Assembly (NCBI GenBank): GCA_028679035.1
Contig: JAJRCL010000127.1
Coordinates: forward strand, 1-5,542
Reading direction: 5' to 3'
Origin: Methanomicrobiales archaeon
GTDB lineage: Archaea; Halobacteriota; Methanomicrobia; Methanomicrobiales; JACTUA01
DNA: 5,542 bases
The notes beneath the pieces are model-generated. The model worked only from the letters and a program-made list of their open reading frames with translations. It did not search any database and had not been told where the DNA came from. Below, in pieces: positions 1-5,500 of the stretch (positions are counted from its first letter, which is position 1; each line of letters opens with the position of its first letter). The translations under genes were made by a program, and so were the position numbers.

Positions 1-571
1 GCTGGACCGCTTCGTCCGCACTTTTCAGGACATCGGTCGTGGGGACCCAGCCCTTCCCGATGATCACGTTGTCCCGCATCACGATTGCTTTCGTCGTGGA
101 CGATCCCGAATCCACCCCGAGCGTCAGGCCTTGCTGCACTTCCCGGGCCAGGAGTGCTCTCCTGCGGGCGATCGTAGTCAGCGCCTCCATCCGGGTGAGG
201 AGTGTTCCGCTGGTAGTCCTTTCGGTAAACGAGTAGGACACGACCGGCAGTTTCGAATTCTCATGGATATAGCGGCGCAATTCGTTGCGCACGATGGCCG
301 CCTCGGCACAACGGAAGCAGGTACCGATGAAAACCGCATCCGCTTCCACCCTCCCCTCCACGAGCGCCTTTGCCCGGGCAATGGCGAGTTTCAGGTCCGG
401 GCTTTTCACTTCAAGTCCGAACGAGGCAAAATCCCTCCGGATATCTTCGAGTGAGACTTCAGGGAAGAAGATCACGGCGTTCACCGCCTTCGCCGCGTCT
501 TCGATCTCCTTTTCCACCCCGCTGTATTCCGACCCGCAGGAGAGCAGCGCGATGCGCACCGGTGCTGTCAT
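1..571 (-). CDS. mmp15: Methanogenesis marker protein 15 (Mmp15), N-terminal part, truncated by window edge
   Basis: Codons 1-190 can be read; the family is about 400 residues, so roughly the C-terminal half lies beyond position 1. The start is ATG at 571-569, preceded by a strong ribosome binding site (GGGGAGG at 585-579, 7-nt spacer), and it overlaps the mmp5 stop by 4 nt (ATGA). Two parts are visible. Residues 1 to about 147 form a marker-specific domain with Cys12 (SCGSEYSG), a Cys85-F-R-Cys88 pair (GTCFRCAE) and a LPVVSY strand near 108-113. From about 149 an ASKHA ATPase begins with its phosphate-1 loop LGVDSGSSTTKA (151-162), the hallmark of BadF/HgdC-type activators, which use ATP to drive low-potential electron transfer. 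Known: Mmp15 is a conserved methanogen marker with an activase-like domain. Inferred: it supplies ATP-energised electrons for MCR activation or a related cofactor step. The N-terminal domain resembles Mmp5 encoded just upstream (see findings). Family assignment is firm; the biochemical role is not established from sequence. Confidence 0.9.
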   Translation of the reverse strand, partial: MTAPVRIALLSCGSEYSGVEKEIEDAAKAVNAVIFFPEVSLEDIRRDFASFGLEVKSPDLKLAIARAKALVEGRVEADAVFIGTCFRCAEAAIVRNELRRYIHENSKLPVVSYSFTERTTSGTLLTRMEALTTIARRRALLAREVQQGLTLGVDSGSSTTKAIVMRDNVIIGKGWVPTTDVLKSADEAVQ

Positions 572-1017
572 GGCTTTTCCTCCCCGAGCGATTTCAGGAA
601 GTTTTTAATGGAGGAAACAAAAGTGACCCCTTCCTCTTCGGTGCGGGGATAGGTGAGTTCAAGGACCGGAATTCCACGCTTGCGAACGAGATACTTGACC
701 AGTTCGTTGGTACGTGAGCAGCCCATGCACCCGAATGCCAGATCGGCATCGTTCACGATGATCGCTGCCTGCGCCTGGTCGATGAGCGGTCCGACGACTG
801 CCATCCTCCCCCGTACCCCGGAGGGAACTTCCACCGCTGCGTACCGGAGGCCCTTCTTCGGTTCTTCCGGGGTCACCTGCAGGGGAGGGGACTCGATCCC
901 GGGGGTCTGGATACGCTCGCGGATCCCGATTGCGGCTCCCAGCGGTTCGTGGCCGAAGCGTGAAACCATATCCGAGAGTATGAGACTTGTTGTCGGATAG
1001 ATGAAGACTTTTGCCAT
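568..1017 (-). CDS. mmp5: Methanogenesis marker protein 5 (Mmp5)
   Basis: A 149-residue cytoplasmic protein, usual length for the family, with no signal peptide or membrane segment. I chose the ATG at 1017: it lies 1 nt after the mmp6 stop, has GAGGG at 1030-1026 as a ribosome binding site, and gives the N-terminus MAKVFIYPTTSLILSDMVSRF. A longer form starting at a TTG at 1041 would overlap mmp6 by 23 nt and is less likely. The C-terminal half carries DADLAFGCMGCSRTNELV (residues 90-107) with Cys97-x-x-Cys100, followed by a helix and a GIPVLELTYPR strand (115-125). The Cys pair could bind a metal or an Fe-S cluster, alone or shared with a partner. Its 3' end overlaps mmp15 by 4 nt, so production of the two is probably coupled. 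Known: conserved in methanogens and encoded with other marker genes. Its function is not established. The domain similarity to the N-terminus of Mmp15 suggests a paired role. Confidence 0.9.
   Translation of the reverse strand: MAKVFIYPTTSLILSDMVSRFGHEPLGAAIGIRERIQTPGIESPPLQVTPEEPKKGLRYAAVEVPSGVRGRMAVVGPLIDQAQAAIIVNDADLAFGCMGCSRTNELVKYLVRKRGIPVLELTYPRTEEEGVTFVSSIKNFLKSLGEEKP
579..585 (-). promoter_or_regulatory. Ribosome binding site of mmp15, inside the end of mmp5
   Basis: GGGGAGG on the minus strand lies 7 nt before the ATG at 571. It sits within the final codons of mmp5, whose stop overlaps the mmp15 start as ATGA. It fixes the mmp15 start and supports coupled translation of these two proteins. 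Confidence 0.75.
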
Positions 1018-1018
1018 G

Positions 1019-1480
1019 TCAGGGGCCCTCAACGTCTGCAAGTTGCTTCAGCCTTCTGGCATCAAGTTTCTTCTGCTCAGCTTTTTCCGGCAGGACAATT
1101 TTCTCCCCTTTCTCCTCAGCCTTCTCAACCCGCTCAAGCCCCTTGGAGATGTTACGGATAAGAGTGAGTTCGAACTCGTGGCCGTGGAAACCGGGACGTG
1201 CCCCGCCCAGGTTGGCCCGGCACCGCCGTGGGTCCCCGGGAGGAAATCCCCGGTCCTTAACGAAGATATGGTTCGGGTCCATGGCGCGTACCTTTTCTAT
1301 GACACGATCGACCTCCTCTTTGGTCCCGGTCACCTGAAAGCCAAAACAGGTTTCCTTAATCATCACGCCCTCTGCGACCTCCAGTGCCTTGAGTGCGAGA
1401 TCACCCGCCGTAAACCGTGTCGATTCCACAAACACATATTTCGTTACCGAGCCCTGGTATGCGGGCAAGTATTCGCTCAC
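1019..1480 (-). CDS. mmp6: Methanogenesis marker protein 6 (Mmp6)
   Basis: A 153-residue soluble protein. The start is GTG at 1480-1478, which shares 4 nt with the mmp3 stop (GTGA) and has an excellent ribosome binding site (GAGGTGAT at 1491-1484) embedded in the last codons of mmp3, so reinitiation after mmp3 is likely. Residues 12-75 show alternating strands and helices (VTKYVFVES, then ALKALEVAEGVMIKE, then GFQVTGTKEEVDRVIEKV), suggestive of a small ferredoxin-like alpha/beta fold; that fold call is inference. The conserved-looking core is VKDRGFPPGDPRRCRANLGG (74-93) followed by ARPGFHGHEFE (94-104), offering Cys87, His99 and His101 as possible metal or substrate ligands. The tail from about 112 is strongly charged (many Lys and Glu) and helical, perhaps a coiled coil for docking. 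Recognised as the methanogenesis marker 6 family from this core and its operon position. The molecular function is unknown. Confidence 0.88.
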   Translation of the reverse strand: MSEYLPAYQGSVTKYVFVESTRFTAGDLALKALEVAEGVMIKETCFGFQVTGTKEEVDRVIEKVRAMDPNHIFVKDRGFPPGDPRRCRANLGGARPGFHGHEFELTLIRNISKGLERVEKAEEKGEKIVLPEKAEQKKLDARRLKQLADVEGP

Positions 1481-2997
1481 TGGATCACCTCGCGGATATA
1501 GACTATCTCCCTTTCCCGGAATCCCTGCAGCTTTTCGCTCTCAACAACCGTTCCAATAATATTAGTTCCCTCGAACGGCTCAGACGTAGGACCGTATTCA
1601 GCGCTCGTTCCCGAACGCACTCCGATGATCCCGGCACTTTTGCGGGAATCGTTGGTCATCGCAAGGGTAAAGGACGGTACCTCGCCGGTCGGCGTATTTT
1701 CCGGAAGGATCCTTGTTCCATCCGGTATCGGCGGGCGAAACAGGGTGACATCCTCGAAACGGAAAATCAGCGGCATTTTTCCGATGGCATGCATATCGAG
1801 CCCGGTCACCGCCCGGAAGATGCGGCAGGTCAGGGGTGCTTGCGCGTCGTCGAGGGTGATCCCCATAACTTTCTCAGCGGGAACAGTGGCGACCATCGCC
1901 TTTCTTGCCGCCAGCACCGCGAGCGTTGTCGGGGGCTCCTGGTCGACCACATATCCGGTCGGGGTTCCGTCAAATTCAAGAGCGATCCCACGATCGGCTG
2001 CCAGGGCAACGGCCTCCTCCGTCGTCAACCCGATGAAGGTGCAGCGGGGGGGAGACAGCCGGATATCAAGGATTTCCCCCACCTTTGCGAGCCGCACAAT
2101 CTCGATTCCGTGCATTACCTGTCCGACGGCGGTGTGGGAGGAACTTGCGGGAAGATCGATGCAGTAGATGTAAATTCCGCCCCGGGAAACGCCATCCCCG
2201 CGCATGGTTATCGTCCCTTCTCTCCGTGCACGCCGCACTTCTGTCGGAACATCCGCCGGGATGGCTGTTCCATCACGGATGTGGGTCGACGCGGTCCTCC
2301 CGACATGAAAACGCCCTTTTTCAAGGATACGCAGCAGGTGTTCGACGCTCTCCGCAGCCGTGGGGTTGATCGAATCCGGCGTAAAGCCTTCCGCACGTGC
2401 CGCAATGTACGTTACGACCTGCATACTGTCTTCGAGCGGAACAGTCGGGTCGGTTGTGGTAAAGGATCGGCTCGTATCTGCCCAGCTGACAACCGGCTCA
2501 ATACGGGTGATGGCATCGCCACTCACCCAGCGGTCCAGGACGCCAAGGCCGCTGATGACTCTTCCCAACACCCCTCCGTCTGCAGCGGCACCATGGTCTG
2601 CCGTGTGCCGCATTCTGGAGAATACCAGGTACGATCGGGCAGGGTCATACCCCCCGCATCCCAGGATCACGTCCCCTCGCTCGTAGCGAAACGGTGAACG
2701 GGCGGGAACGAAGGTCTCCCGGAACGGCCCGAATGCTGCGGTATACCGGTCCACCCATCCTATGTGCAGGCTTTCCGTGAGGCCCGGCGCTGTGAGGATA
2801 GTACGTGCGGGGCTGCTTCCTTCGATGACGATCTCCCCGCTGGTCGTGGTGATGACCAGGGAAAGCGTTTCCATGGCTTTCGCTTCCGCCGGCCGTACAA
2901 CGGCAATTGCGCAGCGGGAGTCCCATTCGGGCAGCACGTCCCGCAGAAGGGCACCTTCCGGAACGGAAACCCGGTTTCCGTCGAGATGGATTTCCAT
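1477..2997 (-). CDS. mmp3: Methanogenesis marker protein 3 (Mmp3, UPF0288), MCR activation factor
   Basis: A 506-residue soluble protein, normal for the family. The start is ATG at 2997, with GAGGGG at 3010-3005 and a 7-nt spacer; this ribosome binding site overlaps the atwA stop. The frame stays open upstream to a GTG at 3126, but that form would overlap atwA by over 100 nt and lacks family-like sequence. The N-terminus (MEIHLDGNRVSVPEGALLRD, 1-20) looks like a ubiquitin/ThiS-type beta-grasp module. Residues about 110-175 and 275-325 each carry a cyclophilin-like element (VLGRVISGLGVLDR at 143-156; AVGQVMHGIEIVRL at 290-303). The C-terminal region includes AEYGPTSEPFEGTNIIGTVV (476-495). Known: Mmp3 is reported among the proteins of MCR-activating preparations with component A2. 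Inferred: the cyclophilin-like parts serve as binding scaffolds rather than as active prolyl isomerases. Cysteines (29, 114, 279, 319, 391) are scattered and form no CxxC motif. Encoded 11 nt after atwA, which fits a shared complex. Confidence 0.93.
   Translation of the reverse strand: MEIHLDGNRVSVPEGALLRDVLPEWDSRCAIAVVRPAEAKAMETLSLVITTTSGEIVIEGSSPARTILTAPGLTESLHIGWVDRYTAAFGPFRETFVPARSPFRYERGDVILGCGGYDPARSYLVFSRMRHTADHGAAADGGVLGRVISGLGVLDRWVSGDAITRIEPVVSWADTSRSFTTTDPTVPLEDSMQVVTYIAARAEGFTPDSINPTAAESVEHLLRILEKGRFHVGRTASTHIRDGTAIPADVPTEVRRARREGTITMRGDGVSRGGIYIYCIDLPASSSHTAVGQVMHGIEIVRLAKVGEILDIRLSPPRCTFIGLTTEEAVALAADRGIALEFDGTPTGYVVDQEPPTTLAVLAARKAMVATVPAEKVMGITLDDAQAPLTCRIFRAVTGLDMHAIGKMPLIFRFEDVTLFRPPIPDGTRILPENTPTGEVPSFTLAMTNDSRKSAGIIGVRSGTSAEYGPTSEPFEGTNIIGTVVESEKLQGFREREIVYIREVIQ
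1484..1491 (-). promoter_or_regulatory. Ribosome binding site of mmp6, inside the end of mmp3
   Basis: GAGGTGAT on the minus strand is an uninterrupted 8-nt complement to the conserved archaeal 16S rRNA 3' end. It lies 3 nt before the GTG start of mmp6 (7 nt if counted from the GAGG core) and is also read as the Glu-Val-Ile codons just before the last sense codon of mmp3. It decides the GTG start at 1480 and supports translational coupling across the 4-nt overlap. Confidence 0.75.
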
Positions 2998-3004
2998 TCC
3001 CGTA

Positions 3005-3010
3005 CCCCTC
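3005..3010 (-). promoter_or_regulatory. Ribosome binding site of mmp3, overlapping the atwA stop
   Basis: GAGGGG on the minus strand begins at the second base of the atwA TGA stop and lies 7 nt before the ATG at 2997. It decides this start over the longer open frame reaching back to 3126. Confidence 0.7.
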
Positions 3011-4619
3011 ACGCCGCGGGTTTGCTCATGATCCTGCGTTCTTCCTCGGTTAGCGTCGCAAGTACTTCGGCGGTCGGTCCGATTTTCACGATCTTTCCGC
3101 CCCGCATCAGCGCGGTGCGGTCGCACATGTCCTTCACGAACTCCATGTCGTGCGAAACGACGATGAAGGTTTCGTCCATTTCCTCGCGGGAATGCAGGAT
3201 GGAATTTTTTACATCCATTTTCGTGATGGGGTCCATCGTGCCGGTCGGCTCATCGAGGATGACCAGGCGTGGCTCCCGGATCAGTACCTGTGCCAAAGCG
3301 ACCCGGTGCCGCTCACCGTCGGAGAGCTGGGACGGGTACCGGTCCAGGATCTCCCTGCTCTTCTCATCAGAGAAACCGGCCATCACCAGGGTAATCGTCG
3401 CCTTGCGGACCGCGAGTTCCTTCGGGAATTCGAGACCGATCGAATCCGTGAGATTGTCCAGGACCGTACGGTGCGGATAGAGATCATATTCCTGGTGCAA
3501 CAGGCCGATGTAACTCTTCGCCCTTCCCCGCTGTTCGATCCCTGGTTTGGTCATGTCGATCCATTCCTCGCCGACCCGCATGTTCATCTCCCCACTCGTC
3601 GGTTCGATGATCCCGGCCATGATGCGCGAGAGGGTCGTTTTGCCGGCACCGCTTTTTCCTATAATCCCGAATATTTCCTTCTCGGCCACTTCAAAGGTTA
3701 CCCCGTTGACGGCCTTGACAACACCACGGTCCACGGAGAGGTATCGTTTGACCACGTCCCGCCCGAGTATGATCTTGTTTCCCAGCTCCGCTTCCTCGTA
3801 GTGTTCGGCATTCCGCACGCCCTGCATGAACTGGGTCATGATATCGGCCGGGGATCCGATTCGGACGAGATGCCCGTCCTCGAGAAGTATTGCCCGCGTC
3901 GCCACCGCTTCGATCACCTGTGGGAAGTGGGAGGTGACGATCATGCCCATGTGATTTGTTGCAGACGCCTCGATGAGCATTTCGTGGACGAGGCGGGCGG
4001 TCTCCGGATCCAGCGTTCCCGTCGGCTCGTCAGCAAAAAGAAGAAACGGCTCCTTTGCGAGCTGGCGGGCCAGGACAACCCGTTGTTTTTCCCCGCCGGA
4101 AAGGTCCCGTGCGATGTGCATCATCCGGTGGGACAGGCGTACCTGGTCCAGAAGATCCGCGGCGCGGTTGATGGACTGTTCTTCCGGGTAATTGATGTCG
4201 TCAAGGGCACGCAGGACATTTTCTATGACCCGGTCGTTACCGTACAGCGCAAAGGTGCGCTGGAACATGATTGCGGTCCGGCGCATGATCCGCCGCTTCA
4301 TCCCTTCGTGGCGTTCGTTCCAGAAGTCAACGTCGATGGCGCGGAGCGTGCCCCCGCAGGCAGGGCATGGGGACCCGTTCTTACTTGGAACGTCGATATT
4401 ATCGCATCGGTCGCAGGCCGAAATGTGATAGATGATTTTTCCGCTGGTCGGAGGCTGGTCCACGCCACGGATCAGGTGCATAAGCACGGTTTTACCGGCT
4501 CCGCTCCTTCCTATAATGCCCAGAATCTCTCCTTCCCCTATTTCAAAACTCACGTCCCTGAGAGCCTTGGTGCCGGTAAAATCCATGGAGAGGTTTTCAA
4601 CCGTGATCAACGGGATCAT
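3009..4619 (-). CDS. atwA: Methyl-coenzyme M reductase activation component A2, twin ABC-domain ATPase
   Basis: A 536-residue cytoplasmic protein with two ABC ATPase domains in one chain and no membrane segments, so it is not a transporter. Domain 1 has Walker A GRSGAGKT (37-44), Q-loop Gln120, signature LSGGEKQR (173-180), Walker B with Asp197-Glu198 and switch His231. Domain 2 has Walker A GKSGAGKT (321-328), Q-loop Gln376, a variant signature LSDGERHR (442-449), Walker B Asp456-Glu457 and switch His490. Both sites retain the catalytic Glu and His, so both may hydrolyse ATP. Domain 1 also carries a zinc-ribbon-like insertion, Cys69-x2-Cys72 and Cys85-x2-Cys88. Known: component A2 binds ATP and is required for ATP-dependent reductive activation of MCR, the methane-forming enzyme. 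The start is ATG at 4619 with GAGG at 4629-4626 (6-nt spacer). It is the first gene of the coupled block atwA-mmp3-mmp6-mmp5-mmp15. High confidence from the domain layout, the insertion and the neighbours. Confidence 0.95.
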   Translation of the reverse strand: MIPLITVENLSMDFTGTKALRDVSFEIGEGEILGIIGRSGAGKTVLMHLIRGVDQPPTSGKIIYHISACDRCDNIDVPSKNGSPCPACGGTLRAIDVDFWNERHEGMKRRIMRRTAIMFQRTFALYGNDRVIENVLRALDDINYPEEQSINRAADLLDQVRLSHRMMHIARDLSGGEKQRVVLARQLAKEPFLLFADEPTGTLDPETARLVHEMLIEASATNHMGMIVTSHFPQVIEAVATRAILLEDGHLVRIGSPADIMTQFMQGVRNAEHYEEAELGNKIILGRDVVKRYLSVDRGVVKAVNGVTFEVAEKEIFGIIGKSGAGKTTLSRIMAGIIEPTSGEMNMRVGEEWIDMTKPGIEQRGRAKSYIGLLHQEYDLYPHRTVLDNLTDSIGLEFPKELAVRKATITLVMAGFSDEKSREILDRYPSQLSDGERHRVALAQVLIREPRLVILDEPTGTMDPITKMDVKNSILHSREEMDETFIVVSHDMEFVKDMCDRTALMRGGKIVKIGPTAEVLATLTEEERRIMSKPAA

Positions 4620-4669
4620 GCATGTCCTCGCTTCCTAAATGTCTCACTTGTCACATATTATTAACTATT
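4620..4669 (-). promoter_or_regulatory. Possible archaeal promoter and leader for the atwA operon
   Basis: This 50-nt gap between the HAD gene and atwA is clearly more AT-rich than the flanking genes. Read on the minus strand it contains TTAATAATATGTGA (4664-4651), a fair match to an archaeal TATA box. Initiation about 25 nt downstream would fall near 4633 and leave a short leader containing the atwA ribosome binding site (GAGG, 4629-4626). No clear BRE purine element stands out and no T-run terminator for the HAD gene is visible, so readthrough from upstream is equally possible. Confidence 0.4.
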
Positions 4670-5500
4670 TCAAACAGGATTCTGGAATTCCTGCTCGCCT
4701 ATCTTTCCCACAATCCCGCACACCTCTGTAACGGTGCGGATAGTATAGTCCGCTGCTTCGAACAGTTCGGGGGGTTTCTCCCCTCCCTGCTGCAGCGAGA
4801 GGATCGCAACGTCTGCCTCCCGCAGGGCAGGAATATCATTTACCCCGTCGCCGACCATGACGACCGTCGTATAATCTCTTTTCAGGTCCCGGACGATCTG
4901 GGCCTTGATCGAAGGAGTGGCAATCCCGTAGACGTGATTGGCAGGGATACCGAGATAATCAGCAATTTTTTCAAGCTTGACCCCGCGATCCCCTGAGGCA
5001 ATATACGTCGCGATGCCCCGGCGGTGCAGTTCGGTGATGGTGTCCTTCGCCCCGTCAAATGGCCTCCCGCCGGTGGTAACTGCAAATTCCACCCCGCCCA
5101 GACGGAAATTCAGGATCGCCCCGCTGTTCATGACGACGGTCGATTCCTGTCTGCAGTGTGCCCAGACCTCACGGGTACATTCCTGCAGATCCCGCATCCG
5201 GGCATACGTATCAGCGTACAGGAGATCGCCCACTTCCCCGGCAGTAATCACTCTTCCGGCACACGCGATACCGAATCCGATGTTATTTTCCGTCAGGTAC
5301 CGGGAAAGAAGCATGTCCGGATCTGCCGCAATGATGTCCCGGGAATGCGTGTGCAGGACGACGAGCACCCGTTCCCGGGAGGATGATGTCAACATCGTAG
5401 TCTCGATATTGTGGAGAAGGATCTCGTGCACGATATCCTTCACGATACGATAGGTACGCAGAAGGGTCCCGGCACTGTCAAAAACCACAGCAATCGTCAT
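4670..5500 (-). CDS. HAD-superfamily hydrolase, soluble P-type-ATPase-like protein
   Basis: 276 residues from the ATG at 5500, the start that puts the first strand and motif I at the N-terminus (MTIAVVFDSAGTL). In-frame ATG 5530 and GTG 5536 would add 10 or 12 residues; no start has a clear ribosome binding site, so the start is uncertain. HAD motifs: nucleophile Asp8 (DSAGT), motif II Ser169 in IASGDR, motif III Lys199 in PSIKAQIV, and motif IV MVGDGVNDIPALREADVAI (215-233). Motifs II-IV are typical of the phosphorylation domain of P-type ATPases, but there are no membrane helices, so this is a free-standing soluble form. Residues about 30-140 form an insert between motifs I and II that I do not recognise; it includes Cys80, Cys108, Cys116. 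The usual second Asp of DxD is Ala10. Substrate unknown: it may be a phosphatase, a phosphotransferase or a regulator. It is encoded upstream of atwA in the same direction after a 50-nt gap, so co-function with MCR activation is possible but unproven. Confidence 0.85.
   Translation of the reverse strand: MTIAVVFDSAGTLLRTYRIVKDIVHEILLHNIETTMLTSSSRERVLVVLHTHSRDIIAADPDMLLSRYLTENNIGFGIACAGRVITAGEVGDLLYADTYARMRDLQECTREVWAHCRQESTVVMNSGAILNFRLGGVEFAVTTGGRPFDGAKDTITELHRRGIATYIASGDRGVKLEKIADYLGIPANHVYGIATPSIKAQIVRDLKRDYTTVVMVGDGVNDIPALREADVAILSLQQGGEKPPELFEAADYTIRTVTEVCGIVGKIGEQEFQNPV

Noticed and set aside
1018..1041. Longer mmp5 starting at TTG 1041
   Set aside because: TTG is a rare start, the extra eight residues overlap mmp6, and the ATG at 1017 has a suitable GAGGG site upstream.
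1417..2697. Open frame of 426 codons on the plus strand
   Set aside because: Antisense to mmp3 and the start of mmp6. The translation is low in hydrophobic core patterns and rich in Arg/Gly/His/Asp, typical of a shadow frame.
2998..3126. N-terminal extension of mmp3 to a GTG at 3126
   Set aside because: It would overlap atwA by more than 100 nt. The ATG at 2997 has a well-placed GAGGGG and begins with a beta-grasp-like N-terminus.
3009..4619. ABC transporter ATPase for a membrane importer or exporter
   Set aside because: No permease or binding-protein gene is nearby. The twin-domain layout with the four-Cys insertion and the adjacent marker genes identify component A2 instead.
3150..4664. 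Open frame of 504 codons on the plus strand
   Set aside because: It lies antisense to nearly all of atwA, whose domains are unmistakable. The translation has no recognisable motif, and long opposite-strand open frames are expected in G+C-rich coding DNA.
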